Below, piece by piece: positions 27,831 through 40,180 of a stretch of 64,000 nucleotides of DNA. The notes beneath the pieces were generated by a model that did no database searches, was not told the origin of the DNA, and saw nothing but the letters and a program-made list of their open reading frames with translations. The position numbers were made by a program, and so were the translations under genes. This stretch comes from Adiantum capillus-veneris (Eukaryota; Streptophyta; Polypodiopsida; Polypodiales; Pteridaceae), in the NCBI GenBank assembly GCA_014529385.2, contig CM043961.1, positions 13,645,978 to 13,709,977 of the forward strand, read 5' to 3'. Positions within the stretch are counted from its first letter, which is position 1. Every line of letters begins with the position of its first letter.

Positions 27831-28879
27831 ACCCAGGAGAGTCCTAGGCGGGGGCTAGAAGACCTTGGCGGCGCTGGCAGGTGAATTCGCATCAGCATCT
27901 TGAAACGCTGCCCCTGACAAGGTGAAGGTCGTTGCAAGCAAGGTAGAAGCTTCTCAAAACACCGTGCTTCTTGGAGATAATTCTGCAAGGCAAAATCAAG
28001 CAGGTTGGCATCCATAGAGAGCAATTTTTCGAGCATATTGAAAGGCAAGCTAGGTGGACGTGGTCGTTGGCTGTCTTTGGCAAGCCCCATGCAGTGAATC
28101 AAGTGCTGAATTGTGTGCATATCAAAACGCTTTGTAGCATCTTGGCAACGACGTGCTTCTCAATAAGCATCTCAAAACGCTCCCCTAAGCATCTCAAAAC
28201 GCCTAACCGAGGCAATTATTTTGCAAAGCTTAGTCTAAGGTGCATGCAATCCATTCAAGAGCAGTTTGAAATACTGTCTGAAGTAGCTTGTCAATGAGAG
28301 CGAACGAGTATTCTGCCTTCAAGGATTTGGACGAGCAAATTTTAAACATGATAATAAAGGTTCTTATGAATATTTGGACGAGCATAGCAGATAAAGAGTT
28401 ATTTGGTATTGGCCAACTCGATAGGAAAGAGAATAGATATGGAGATTGATCAAATGGTACATGTTGATCTGGGGAAAGATGAAGAACATCCAAAATCCAA
28501 GAGTTTGCTTCAAGAACCACGCGGTACATCCATAAAGAGTTAAAAAAATAGTTTCTCCTTGTTTAGTGTCATAGATTTTTCAGCTTTAGTCTATCGTCAA
28601 AACAATCATACTCTTTTTAGTCAAAGCCTTGTTGCCAGTTATTGGCATGCTTGTCAGTTGTCATCACGTCAAAATTTGTACGGGTTATAGACACTACCAC
28701 ATAACAAGTGGTAAGACCACCCTTTTGTTGTTTGGTCGGGTTCTGGTATGTCTCACACTGATGGTTGTTTGAGGGAAGTACACACACACACACACCTATG
28801 CTATAGTGAAGGGGGGCCTTCTACTCATGGTTTCAGGTGAATGAACTCTACCATGGTCTGTCCGTTGTTAGTGGTTTGG

Positions 28880-28893
28880 GCTTGAAGGGGGGT
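28880..28893 (+). other. Polypurine tract of element C
   Basis: GCTTGAAGGGGGGT directly before the 3' LTR. Confidence 0.75.
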
Positions 28894-29251
<358 letters not shown>

Positions 29252-29738
29252 ATCATTTTGAACACCTCAAAAAGTTATCCGAAAAATGTAGACTTTATAG
29301 GATTTGCTTAAATCCTGAAAAGTGCACATACATGGGTAGACAAAGAAAAATTCTTGGACACATAGTGTCTAAAAATGGCATAGCTACTGATATGCATAAA
29401 ATTCATGTTATTGCTGATTTTCCTAGACCAACAATAGTGAAACGGGTTCAAGCCTTCATGGGACATTGTGGATATTACAGACGGTTCATTTACATGTACA
29501 TTATAATTGAAAAACCCATGTATAGCTTGATTACACACTTTGAATGGACTGATGAGTGTGAAGACTCCTTCATGAAGCTTAAGCAAGCTCTCACCTCAAA
29601 TCCAATATTGAAAGCACTAGATTGGAATAAGATATTCCACATACATGTAGATGCTTCCAATTTTTCCATTAGATGTATACTAGCTCAACCAGGAGACGGG
29701 AAAATTGAAATTCCTATTTCTTATGCTAGTCAACAGTT
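29252..29738 (+). pseudogene. Element A RT C-terminus and RNase H start, second part
   Basis: Open through ICLNPEKCTYMGRQRKILGH, FMGHCGYYRRFIYMY and FHIHVDASNFSIRCILAQPG to IPISYASQQ, aligned to element B at 12900-13410. It is the direct continuation of the RT cut at 27490. Cut again at 29738 by LINE D. Confidence 0.88.
29720..29738. repeat. Target-site duplication of LINE D (left)
   Basis: CTTATGCTAGTCAACAGTT, 19 bp, identical to 36640-36658. Confidence 0.92.
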
Positions 29739-29876
29739 TTTTTTTTCCAAGAAAAAGATCCCTCTATTAGTTAATGAAAACTGCCCATAGGGCTACATCC
29801 ACCTCTGCAAGAGAGGGCTACAACAAACATGATGGGGAGACTCTCCCAATGAAAAGACAGCATATATACAATGGGG

Positions 29877-32228
29877 CTAAATCAAGAGATGGGAGGAGGG
29901 AAGAGCCACACAGGTGGACAGTAGTGCCATCTGAGCACCCCCTGGACCATGGTGTAGAAAGGCCCAGTGGTGCCAGAGTCGAAGGAAAGACTCGCGGCGC
30001 TCCCGCATGCGGTCGGAGCTGCCCTGTAGTCCCTCAAGCTGTCCTCTGAGAGTATGGATCAGCTCTAGCCAAAAGTCACGAATAGTCTGTGCTGGTGGCA
30101 CAGGGCGAGCCTCAAAGATGCAGAAACAACGGGCCCGCCAGATGAACCAGAGAGCTAGGCCGCTGATGAGATCCCAACACTCCTCTCTCTCACTGCACCA
30201 CTCCTATGGAGTAAGGTCTATAGCAGGCTGGAGTGTAGGTTGCCCCCCCTGTATCACTATCATCCTGCTGGTGGAAGATAGCTCAAACTGTAGTTCTGGG
30301 CCCGTGAGGGTGGACCAAGCCGCTGCCCCCCAAGTGTAATGTCGAGCCGTGGAGAGGGCAGGCATCAGCCAAAGAACTCGTAGCCACACCTGCTGGGCCA
30401 AGGGACAGTCCCAAAGCCAGTGTCGCTGACTCTCCACCAACTGGTCACAGGCTGTACATGCGGCCGAGAGACCACTATGCACAAGCCAGCTCCCTACTGC
30501 TGTGGCTCTGTGTGCAACCAACCACTGGAACAAAGTGACGCGCCTCGGCTGTCTGGAGTCCCACAGCCTCTGCCAAAAAGCTGCCAAGAACTCAACTGTG
30601 AGACCCTCCTCCTGCCAATGCCGTGCTGCAGCGGGGCGGGCCTCTCTCTACGCTGCAAGTATATGACGTCCAAGCCGAACAGTGTACTGAAAGAAAGGGA
30701 CTCCTGGGTGGTCTGCAGAAGAGAAGGGGTCCCTCCAAAGCCACTCACCAGGATCCCACTGTACTCGTGCCAGTGGACAGCACTCCCAAGCCCATAGCCT
30801 CCAGCGTCCTGTCTCGAGAGCTGCTGGGTCAGGGTCTATGACGCAAGTCCTCCCACAGATGCCCACAACTCGGATCCTCTGGAAACAACACTCTACTACC
30901 TGCGGGGCCTCTACTGTAACTCGCTGTAATCGTCCCCCACCCTGAAGCTCGAAGAACAGGGCTGGGACAGTCTCTGAACAAGCTATGACTGAGATGAGAA
31001 CCTCCAGTCGTGTGAAGGCTCCCATCCATCGAGGTGCTTCTGGCTCGAGAGACGTGAGCCACTCAGTTAGAACTGACTCTGAGATGTCCTGACACATGCT
31101 CTGAACCCCTCTCATGCCTTGTAGCTGGACACCCTGCACCTCCTGTGACAAACCTGTGAACTCTAGCCAGTCACCTAGAGAGCGCGCTGGACCTGCTACA
31201 ATGGGACCCCAAGAAACATGAGGCCTACTCCCAACCAAGTGGCCTCTCTGAGTGCTAACCATGGGGTTCCAGACGAGGGGCTGTCGTAGGCGCTCCTCCG
31301 TGCATGTCGGCTGTCTCTGCTCTAGGCCACGCCGTAAGAGCTCTCAAGAGCGAAGCAAACTCACAGCGAATCGGTCCTCCAGTCTCCTGCTCAAACCAAC
31401 TCGGCGCAACTCTGTAAAGATCCATCTGGTCGAAGGTTGCCAAGGGCCTCCTGACTGAGGCACCATGGCACGAAGCCTCTACAGCAAGAACTCTTTCCAG
31501 GGCTCCTCGCCTGGAAGAATTCCTCTGACGATGAACTTCCCAAGAAGGGCTCTGCTCTGCTGTGCTGGATCAATGATCCCAAGCCCTCCCTAAGAACAAG
31601 GGAGTGTGATGACCGACCAAGCCACCTTGGCTCGGGCAACCCGAGTGTCGGGACCTGACCAAAGGAAGTTCCTGATCAGCCTCTCTACCTGGCTGATACA
31701 AGAACTTGAGAAGATCCAGCAAGAAGTGATGTACCACATAGTTGCCAACAACACCTGGTTGGCAACTACTACTCTACCAGCCAGCGAAAGTCGTGTTGAG
31801 CTCCAGTGTAACAGCTTTATCCTGATGGACAGGAGAAGAGGAGCAATCTGCTTCTCGGGGGACAAATCCAAACCAACCTGACAACCCAAGTACCGAACTG
31901 CAATCCTTGGAGGAATCCACCTGAAACCCTCTCCTGGCATCCACTCTGGCACAGGAGCACTGCCAACCGAGAAAGCCACTGTCTTTCTCCAGTTGATCAG
32001 TGCGCTCGATGCACAGCAGAAGGTCTCTAGAGCCTACCCACACCTGTGTAAATTGGCCTCCTGGCCCTCTAAGTACAAGGCTGCGTCGTCGGCAAACTCA
32101 GCGTCCAGAAGCTCATCTCCCCGTATAGGGAGTGCTAAGCCCCTCAAACCAACCTGCTGTGACACCAAAAATTTGCTCATCGCCTCCGCATAGAACAGAA
32201 AGAGAAAGGGGGCAAGATGACAACCCTA
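29877..32228 (-). pseudogene. LINE D ORF2 C-terminal part: RT palm/thumb and zf-RVT
   Basis: After the RT frame ends at 32229 the sense continues in other frames: LAPFLFLFYAEAMSKFL and EFADDAALYLEG (the F-A-D-D catalytic box) near 32090-32220; IAVRYLGCQVGLDLSPEKQ and IRNFLWSGPDTRVARAKVAW in 31979-31590; a middle stretch to 30640; then 30587-30204 with zf-RVT features (TLFQWLVAHRATAVG, CTACDQLVESQRHWLWDC). At least four frame changes. 30101-29877 is the C-terminal tail. Confidence 0.8.
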
Positions 32229-33089
32229 TCAGACCGGTCGTGTGAGCATGAAGCGCTCACCTCTACCTCCTGCAAAAAGCACCTGACTGTGAGCCTGTCT
32301 ATACAAAGCTGGCACCCCTCTGATCCAAGCATCAGAAAAGCCCATCCTGTGTATCGTGCCCTCTAGAAAGTCCCAATCAACTCTGTCGTATGCCTTCTCA
32401 AAATCGAGAAGAAGAATCACAAGGTCCTCCCCACGGAGACGTGTCAGGGCAGAAGCCTCCCAGAAAGTGAAGATGTTGTCAAGGATACTGCGTTCCTTGA
32501 CAAAACCTGTCTGAGTCCCATGTATAAGGCTTTCCAAAAGTGGCTGAATCCTCAAACTCAGAGCCTTCGCAAGAATTTTGTAGGCTGAGTTGAGGATGGT
32601 GATGGGGTGCCACTGTCGAATCTCATCCAAGGAGCCACCCTCCTTTGGAATGAGGTAAATCAGGCCCTCACTCATGCTATCCGGCATCACTACTGTGTGT
32701 AGAATGTACTGAAAGGCACTACAAAGATCTGGGCGAAGCAAGTCCCAGTACTCCAAGAAGAAGCTGGGAGTCAGCCCATCCTCACCTGGACAGCTACCAC
32801 GAGGAAGGGCCCTAAGAGCCGTGTGCAGCTCCTCAAGCTGAAGAGGTATCTCCAGCCTCTGGCGCATCTCCTCAGTCACAAGACAAGGCATCTGCGCCCA
32901 AACCTGCTCCCTGCATGCATCCTGTCTCTCTGATTGGGGCTCAGCCGACAGTAGCTCACGATAAAAGTCAGTAGCAACTGCACGCATATCCTCAGGCTCA
33001 CAAGCAACTGACCCATTGGGTCTCCTCAGCTGATTGACCTTGGCATGCGAGTGCCGAGGTCCTACTGTCTCAAAAAAAGCACCTGTCAC
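32229..33089 (-). CDS. LINE D ORF2 reverse transcriptase core
   Basis: 286 open codons of RVT_1: ALRALPRGSCPGEDGLTPSF, LIYLIPKEGGSLDEIRQWHP, ILNSAYKILAKALSLRIQPL, TGFVKERSILDNIFTFWEA and LLDFEKAYDRVDWDFLE, where the first catalytic Asp is the D in LDFEKA. The frame continues at 32228 in another register with FADD. RT performs target-primed reverse transcription at the nicked site. Confidence 0.88.
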   Translation of the reverse strand: MTGAFFETVGPRHSHAKVNQLRRPNGSVACEPEDMRAVATDFYRELLSAEPQSERQDACREQVWAQMPCLVTEEMRQRLEIPLQLEELHTALRALPRGSCPGEDGLTPSFFLEYWDLLRPDLCSAFQYILHTVVMPDSMSEGLIYLIPKEGGSLDEIRQWHPITILNSAYKILAKALSLRIQPLLESLIHGTQTGFVKERSILDNIFTFWEASALTRLRGEDLVILLLDFEKAYDRVDWDFLEGTIHRMGFSDAWIRGVPALYRQAHSQVLFAGGRGERFMLTRPV

Positions 33090-33179
33090 TCTGTCACCTA
33101 CCTGAGTCCACTGAGATGCCTGTCGGTGAAAGGCAAACTCACGGCGCCTCTCCTCTGTGCAAGCAAGCTCCTGTCGCGC

Positions 33180-34244
33180 CTATTGTAACTGCTCCTCCAA
33201 CCATGGACTGTCTGGATGCTGCTCCTGCATCCTCTGTAGTGAAGCAATGTCTCGTCGGAGATGCTGCTCCACCTCTCTCACTGCAGCCCGTCGAGCCAAA
33301 GACTCCTGGAGAAAAAAGTGGCTAAGCTGAGCTAGGCCTAAGGCCACTCTGTCTGCCGGTAGAGCCTGGCTGTCCATGCCCTCTGTCCAAAGAGCCTCTA
33401 CCCTCTCTCTGAGTGTTGTGTCCAACAAGACCCGCTCTGGGATGGGAAGCATCGTGCTCCCACTCCTCTGCCTGTCTGCCACTGTGAGGATCACTGGTGC
33501 ATGGTCCAAGAAGGATGTCCCTGCTAGGATGCCCACTGATCCCCCCAAGTCACTGAAGTGGTCACTAGTGTAGAAGCGATCTATCCGCGATAGATTCACT
33601 CCTCCCACTCTGCGGTCTCATCTAGAGAAGGCAAGACTCTCTGGAGGCCTCACAAAGCCAGAATGCTGCCATGTATCTGAGACCCTCAAAGTCATACACA
33701 ACCTCTTCCAAGCTGCTAACTCGACTCCATGCACAGTAGCATGGCTGCCTCCGATCCTGTCACAGGGGTCCTCCAACATGTTGAAGTCCCCTCCTACACA
33801 CCAATGGTCAACTTGTGGCAAAGACTCAACAATCTGTGACCAAAACTCTGCACTAGCACTCGCCACATTGGGCGCATAGATGTTCAGGAAGCCCACAAGG
33901 CCACCCTGAACCTGCACAGTAATCCATTGAGCCCTACCTGGCACAATAATCCCTCTGCCCACAATGGCCTGCTGCAATGAGTCCGCAATAGTCATACATA
34001 CCCCACCCTGGATGCCTCCAGGTCCAAAAGCAGCTGACCAAAAGGTATCATAACATCCACGCAAAATCTGACCACATCGCCGAATGCGGCTCTCAGACAA
34101 ATGGTGCTCCTGAAGCATAAGGAGATCAATCTCTCCTCCCACAAGGCAACGCTGAAGCTCCTGACGCAATCGGCCCCGCTGTTGCTGAAACTGGGGCCCA
34201 CCTAATCCTTGCACGTTCCACGAGACGATCCTCATGGGGAGCAA
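33180..34244 (-). pseudogene. LINE D ORF2 N-terminus: AP-type endonuclease
   Basis: The ATG is at 34233-34235 (MRIVSWNVQGLGGPQFQQ). Endonuclease motifs: WNVQG, LMLQEHHLSES, LNIYAPNVAS and GGDFNMLEDPCDR. After a stop at 33616 (probably TGG to TGA) the frame 33608-33180 has LSRIDRFYTSD and SFLDHAPVILTV, the C-terminal D-H box. Exo_endo_phos-type endonuclease that nicks the target DNA. All catalytic motif classes are visible. Confidence 0.88.
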
Positions 34245-34278
34245 GAGAGAACAGATGCTGCCGCAGCAACAAGACGGG

Positions 34279-34850
34279 CTATCTTCGAGGCAGGCTTGGA
34301 TGGGGAGTAATCCGCATCCGAGCGTCCTCTAGATAGGCGAGCCTGTAGTGAGTGCCTGGCCCAAGCCCAAGCAGAGCGAGCCGTGCGTAAAGCAACCTCC
34401 TCTGTCCAGGAGTCCTCATGTATGTATACATAGCAAGGCAAACACTGTGTATCAGAAAAAAAGTACACCACAATGTGCCTACATCCTGTTGAGTCCGGGG
34501 CACCGCAAACTTGGCCAGTGGCCACAAAGTTTGCAGCAAATCTGTAACTCCAAGTTCTCCCATGTGGTGAGAGAACTCGAGAACCTGTGTATGCAACCAT
34601 CCCACCACTGAGTCGAGGGACAACTCTGTCTCGGTCCTACCACAGAGGGGAAAGGAGAAACCAATTGCTGAGTCCAAGGCCTCTATCCCCCTAGCGGCGA
34701 GGAACAGAGCGTGGACCCTGAAGAAGGCTGCCTCGTGGTCTGCTGCGGAATCGTCGAGAAAGCGAGTGAATCCGTAATCTAAGAAGTCCCAGCGGCGTCG
34801 GAGGTCAATGCTCGTCAGACCACGAGGGATAGCTGCAAGGGAAGATGTCT
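34279..34850 (-). other. Open stretch between LINE D ORF1 and ORF2
   Basis: About 190 codons open on the minus strand from after a TAG near 34850 to 34279, with no early ATG (LRRRWDFLDYGFTRFLDDSA; LALLGLGPGTHYRLAYLEDA). No domain recognised. It may be the distal part of ORF1 after a frameshift, or an extra ORF specific to this LINE family. Confidence 0.4.
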
Positions 34851-34956
34851 GAATCTATAAAGGGGGCCGCAAGAAGGTCTGGCCCTCTCTCGCTAGGCGA
34901 CTCTTGGCAAAAGCGCTACCAAGAGATCTCCTAGCCGCCGGCGAGGGACCAGTCTC

Positions 34957-36132
34957 CTAAGTCGACTGTGGTACTAAAGGATGAGGAGGGGGAGAAGGAG
35001 CTGGGGGGGGCGGAGGAGAAGAGAAGCGGGGCGGGGCGACAGAGACAGGGGGGCGAGGTGAGGAGCGGGCGGGAGCAAAGGGCGGGGGAGGGGATGAGGA
35101 GGAAGAGGGGAAATCTGAAGGTGGGGGGGCTGGCGAGGGTGAAGCGGAAGAGGAGGCTGGCGTAGGGGGCTCTTCCTGCTCAAGAGGACCAAAGCGGTTC
35201 CCCGTGGGAACCCACTGCTGCTGAGTAGGCACCTGAGGGCCACTCTGAGTGCCAGGCTGTCGCTGTGGCACTTGGCGTCGACGGCCACAGGCCTGCTGCC
35301 ACCCCTCCTCCGCTGGAGCCCCAGGCTCGGAGGGTGGCTCAGAATCTGTGCGCTGTGTCGCTGGCTGAGGCTGTGGCCCAGCCTTGGCAGGCTGGGGCTG
35401 AGGCTGAGGTGCAGGTCGTGGCCTCCTCTATGGACAGGCCTTCGCTAGGTGGCCCATCTGTCTGCAAATGAAACACTGGTTCGGGAGACCCGAGTACTCC
35501 ACACTCTGCCTAAACCAACCCCCACTCACCCGAGGCAGAAGGATGACCTTCGGGAGCGTGTGGGTATCTCTAACCAAAACTCGAACTGAAGGGATGCCGA
35601 CCGCCTTGGCAACTACTGATGCTGCCGTAGGAGGTGTCTCCATAACAGTCCGGATGGCGGAGCCAATCTTGGAGAGCAGTGGAAGGTACTCCCTTCGTAA
35701 ACCCGGAAAGCAAACTGAGATGGGGATGTCTGCCTCCTCTACTAGCACATCCGAAGTCGGGTCAAAACCGTGTCGCCACTGTCGAAAGTGGGCGCGTGAT
35801 GCTCAGATAGCCAGTGGACTCATAGCTATGACCTTGGAGGCCATCTCGAAAGTCTCGAACTCGATCTGGTAGTACCCCCGTCCGAGGATCTGGACATCCA
35901 AAATCTTGCCCACCTCTGCGAGAAGGCGGTCCTGGAGAAGGTCTCGCAGCTCTCCTCTGCTAGGATGGGAACCGAGAACCTTGCAGATGACAGAGGTCGC
36001 CTGCAAGCGCTCTACCTCTGCGGCAAGGCTCGCTTGTTCTGTCGGCGAAAGAGCAAGTCGAATGGTGGGCTCAGCGAGGTCGGGCGAGGGGGCTTCAGGC
36101 GAGTCCCTCTGTGGCGGAGCTGGAGCCTCCAT
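34957..36132 (-). pseudogene. LINE D ORF1: DUF4283-like RNA-binding protein with CCHC knuckle
   Basis: 36132-35803 starts MEAPAPPQRDSPEAP and contains ILGRGYYQIEFETFEMASKV, an RRM-like DUF4283 strand pattern. 35748-35428 has PISVCFPGLRREYLPLLSK and the CCHC knuckle CFICRQMGHLAKAC. 35427-34957 is Pro/Ser-rich with WVPTGNRFGPLEQEE, typical of plant LINE ORF1 tails, ending in a stop at 34957. One or two frameshifts divide it. Binds LINE RNA to form the RNP. Confidence 0.8.
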
Positions 36133-36639
36133 CTGTGTCTACTGCTGAGTCGAAGAAGCGGACGGAGAAGAACAATCTGCAGCCGAGAACGCCAAACACT
36201 TGTCCGAAGAAAAGGTGTTGCAGAGCCAGGCGCAGAAAACCCTTCGGAGATAATGCGGACAAAAAAAGGGGGGGGATGGAGGGAAGGAAAAGGAGGCAAG
36301 CACGGGTACAGAAGGCTGCGGGGGGGGGCGGGAGAAAACATCCAAGGAGTGGGGGGGGTAGCGAGAGGGCTAGGGGGGGAGGGTGGCGGGTTGCAGGGGG
36401 CAAGAGGTGGCGGGCTGGGCAGGGTGGGAGAAACAGCGCGAAGGCGGGAGGAGGGAGGGGGTGCAGCGCGAGGGCGAGGGGGGGGGGGGGGGCAGCGCGG
36501 GGGTGGCTGAGGGCAGTGCGATGGTTAGAAGGAGAAGGGGGGTGAGGGGGAGCGATGGCGCAAGGGGGGGGTGGGGGGGGGGGGGGGGGGGGGGGGGGCG
36601 TGCAGCAGCAGCGAGCTCTCTATCGAGCCCTTGATGATA
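36133..36639 (-). other. LINE D 5' region with long G runs on the plus strand
   Basis: Plus strand is dominated by G runs (for example 36480-36492 and 36577-36598) and GGCGGG-type repeats; the element strand is C-rich. Reads through many frames without stops because of composition, not coding. LINE 5' UTRs often carry internal promoters; no promoter element can be read here. The ORFs over this region are rejected. Confidence 0.6.
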
Positions 36640-36658
36640 CTTATGCTAGTCAACAGTT
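36640..36658. repeat. Target-site duplication of LINE D (right)
   Basis: Identical 19 bp to 29720-29738. Element A's RNase H resumes in the duplicated sequence. Confidence 0.92.
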
Positions 36659-36706
36659 GAACATGGCGGAAAAGAATTATACCACTCCCGAAAGAGAAGG
36701 ACTAGG
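36640..36706 (+). pseudogene. Element A RNase H, third part
   Basis: AYASQQLNMAEKNYTTPEREGLG, matching ASRQLNNAEKNYTTTEREGLG in element B. Stops exactly where element E begins; no continuation was found to the right of E. Confidence 0.85.
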
Positions 36707-38332
36707 CGTCATAAATACTAATATCTAACCAGCCCAAATGATTTTCTCATATTAAATTGATCACTTAATGTGGGAGAATAAATGGGAACAAGGGTTAACA
36801 TATTGAGATGTGCTTATAGATCTATCTCAACACGGGGCCAATAGAAAAAGGGGCCCAAATGAGAGATGGTCTATCAAAGAGCAAGGCTAACCAATGGAGC
36901 ATGAGACCTTAGGGTTAGATTCATTGAAGACCTCCAATAATGTGTGTAAAATTCCTTTGACCTTAGGTAAACTAGGACCGAGTTTGAGGCGAGAACCCAA
37001 CCCAGCTCGAGGTACTTGTCCCGCTTGATGACTAAGGTGCTTGAGGTGCTTGAGGTTCTTGATTATTGAGGTGCTTGAGATGATTGAGGTGCTTGATGAT
37101 TGATATGCTTGAGGAGCTTGACATGCTAGGGTTGTACTTTAGGTGAGAACCCAGTCCAAGCTTAAAGTGCTTAAGGGCCAAGCTTGTGGTGGGAATTGGG
37201 CCTATGCATGAGGGGCTTGAGGTGTCAAAAATTCAAATATTCAATCCCTACAAGGAGGGGGCGAGCCCTACATGAGGGGGGATGAGAGAGAACACCCACA
37301 CACTCACACTAGGCATGCATGGTACAAAGAAAGCAGAAGGGGCACTTGTCAAGTTCCTCGTCATGTTGCCCTCAAGGTGTTCCTGAAGCCTATTGGTTGG
37401 CCACCCAAGGGATCCAATGATAATTTAGGAGATTTAATTAATTGATTTTTCATTTATCAAGTCCTCTCTCTCAAATGGGAAAGGGGGAACCTTGTCCCAA
37501 GGCTACCCTTGCTGCTTGTAATGACTCCTACTTGTGATTGGCTAGGCCTAAAGGGGTCCAATGAGCTTCAAGCATGAGCCACAAGGAGGGGTCGACCCAA
37601 GAAATCTAGGGGGTTTCTTAGGGGGTATACTCACCCACACACACTCACAAACACTCTCATTGTGTGCTATGCAAAGTGCAAGAGCTCCCTCTCCTTCTCC
37701 AAGCTATTAGAGGTTGAGAGCCTACACCAACACTCTTGGCTATGGAGTGCAAATCCAACCAAGAGACCTGCTTCAATGCTTAATCTTTCCATCTCCTTCT
37801 TCTTCGTTACTCTGCTATTATGTATGCTATAAAGAAGAGTTATGATAAGTGAGAAACTAATTCTTTCTCCTATGAAATGTTTCTTCTTCCTCTTCCCTAC
37901 CCTCATTCCCTGCTAACTCTCTCCACCTTCAAAAGGTGTTTGAGGTCTTGGGACTGAGGCTTGGGATAGTTAAAGCTTTCTTCAAGTTTATGTTATGCTT
38001 GTGATGCATGAAGCTTTAAAGCCATCTTCATTGCATCACCTAGGTCACAAGGAACACAAAGATTGTATTGTAACAAGTCTCTCTTAATGGGAGAAATCAT
38101 AATACAAATCCTATTGGAGGGGGGACCAGCTCCACATAAATCTGGCCATCAACTGTTGTCATGTTCTCTAAATTCTCTCTCTTGAAAAAGTATTATCCAT
38201 TCCAAGTTAACTAATTGCTATGATTATGTTGCTATCTTCAATTATGTTCACCCACTATGCTCACAAAGTCATTCTCAAAAGTACTCCATTAATTTCCACT
38301 ACTCTCAAGTTAAATAGGCCAATTCCATTACA
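36707..38332 (+). repeat. 5' LTR of element E
   Basis: 1626 bp ending CCATTACA. Includes a short-period repeat of GAGGTGCTTGA-like units at about 37030-37125, present also in the 3' LTR (about 44140-44245). ORFs inside are not credible. Confidence 0.9.
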
Positions 38333-38333
38333 T

Positions 38334-38345
38334 TGGTATCAGAGC
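38334..38345 (+). other. Primer binding site of element E, initiator tRNA-Met
   Basis: TGGTATCAGAGC, 1 nt after the 5' LTR. Confidence 0.93.
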
Positions 38346-38735
38346 ATTTGGTTTCTCTTTTCTTGCTTAAGAAGAGAGGTCCTTAAGTACCCTATAAATG
38401 GTTGATGTTGTTAATTATATTAGGGTAAGTGGAACTAGGATCTATTATCGGTTTTGTTGAGCCCACTATGTGGGATATGGTGCACACCTCAGGAGCTTTG
38501 GACTTAATAATGGAATCTTTTTAGACTTGCCTATGGCTTTACCATTATTGAGCCATAAGAAGTCCAAAGGGAGCTAGCCCTCGGCAACTCTGCTATGTTA
38601 GACCTACTCCTCTACTCTCTATAATTAACCACTTTGAGCCGTGGGTGTAGCTTAAGAGCCAATTTTCAAAGGCTAAGAGGAGTGGAAACTAGCGTTTTGA
38701 ATTGCCAAAGCATTCACTAAGTACATACATAAATT

Positions 38736-40180
38736 TTGTTAACATGGCTGACAATAATCAAGAAAAGTAGAATGAACATTAATAGCTTTGATTTTGCACA
38801 TGAATATGCTAATGATGATGCTCCCATGTTTGTGAATTATCTCGTCACACTAGGTTGTAGCAAGCTATGGGCAACCTTGCTTTGCAAGCCGAAGTTACTC
38901 AACAAGTTCGTGCTTATGGAATTTCCCTTCCTCTCCAAGAGGAGAGAGAGCTTAGGAGGCCTCTTGAAGAGACCTCCAAAAGAAGACTCTCTCCCATTTG
39001 AGAGGAGGAATTCAACGAGCAAGAAAGCAATGAAATTTTAAGTTCCTCTGAAGATGTGGCTCCACGAAGACGGCGGTCTAGACGATCGCCCACTCCTCCC
39101 AAGAGGAAAAGATCAACACATAGTCTTTCTTCTTGTCACTCCAAAAGGGAATAGAGGAAACAAAGGAAGAAAAGGGCTAGGAAGAGGTCACCCTCTTCTC
39201 CTTCTTCTTCACCTTCCTCCTCTTCCGACGAAAGCTATGGCTATTCTTCTAGAGAATACAAGAGGGGAGGACATCGCAAATCATTTCCTAAATGGCAAAG
39301 GTCACAAAAGCTAAAGAAGTTCAAGGAGGGAGGAAAGAGTATCTCTTTTCTCACCTATGATGGTACCTTTGGTGCTACCGACAAAGTGTTGGCCTTCATC
39401 TAGCAATTTGATGTGGCCTTTGGAGACGAGGGCTTCACAAACTCCTCCAATCTACGCCATGCAGCTATGCACTTCCAAAAATCAGCTCGCCAATGGTGGG
39501 CTAGCCTTCGTGGAAAAGGCGAAGCCCCAAAGACATGGAAAACTCTACGAGTTTCCATCATGAATTCCTTGCAAACGATGCAAAGGACAAAGTGCTTACC
39601 AAATGGCACAACACTTGAAGCTTGTCCTCTCATGAGTGTATCCACAAGTATGTAGACAAGTTTTGGCATTTCCATATGAAGGCTACTATCTTTCAAAAGA
39701 TAGACTTTGCCGAGCAAAGACAAAAATTTTGTGCGGGATTACTTGAAGAGATGGCTGAATACATCAACTCTCAACGGCTTGGTAGTATTAGTGAAGTAAT
39801 CCATCACACCATGGTTTCTTCACGCATCAATTTCCATCAAGGGGCTAGACAGAATGTCAAGCCCATGAAAACAAAGACAAAAATGACGCAAAGGGGAAAA
39901 CCAATGTTCAAAATTCTTCCCAAGGCACTACCAACAACAACAAAAATTGGTCCAAGGAGAAGGGAGTTTACAAAGGCAAAAAAAAACTCTCTCTTGAAGA
40001 GCTTGAAGCTTTTTGCAAGGAACATAAGTGTTTCAAGTGTGAGGATCAAGGACATGGCTATCATTCTTGCCCCAAGAAGAATACTCCCAATGAGACTCCT
40101 AGGGCTTCCACCATCGAAGCCCCAAAAGAGGCTGCTCATTGCAAAGGATCATCACTTTCCTATGCTTGGGGTAAGATAAG
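38736..40180 (+). pseudogene. Element E gag, degenerate
   Basis: Fragments 38736-39041, 39054-39314, 39413-39655 and 39622-40179. Capsid signature around 39350-39560 (TYDGTFGATDKVLAFI, a stop, then LRHAAMHFQKSARQWWASLR, the conserved ARxWW box). CCHC zinc knuckle CFKCEDQGHGYHSC at 40029-40070 (CX2CX4HX4C intact). 38346-38735 is non-coding leader. Frameshifted several times. Confidence 0.82.

Larger units (their letters stand above)
29739..36639 (-). mobile_element. Element D: full-length-looking GC-rich plant LINE (L1-like), degenerate ORFs
   Basis: Inserted in element A with a 19-bp TSD. The 3' end is marked by a short poly-T run on the plus strand at 29737-29746 (poly-A on the element strand). 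Minus-strand order: C-rich 5' region, ORF1 (DUF4283-like and CCHC), a middle open stretch, ORF2 with endonuclease, RT and zf-RVT. It is much richer in G+C than flanking DNA, so its source or mutation history differs from the LTR elements. Frameshifts and stops break ORF2. Confidence 0.92.

Noticed and set aside
36095-36634. Overlapping Gly/Arg- or Pro-rich ORFs at the LINE 5' end
   Set aside because: Open in several frames because of G runs; position and composition indicate a LINE 5' region.
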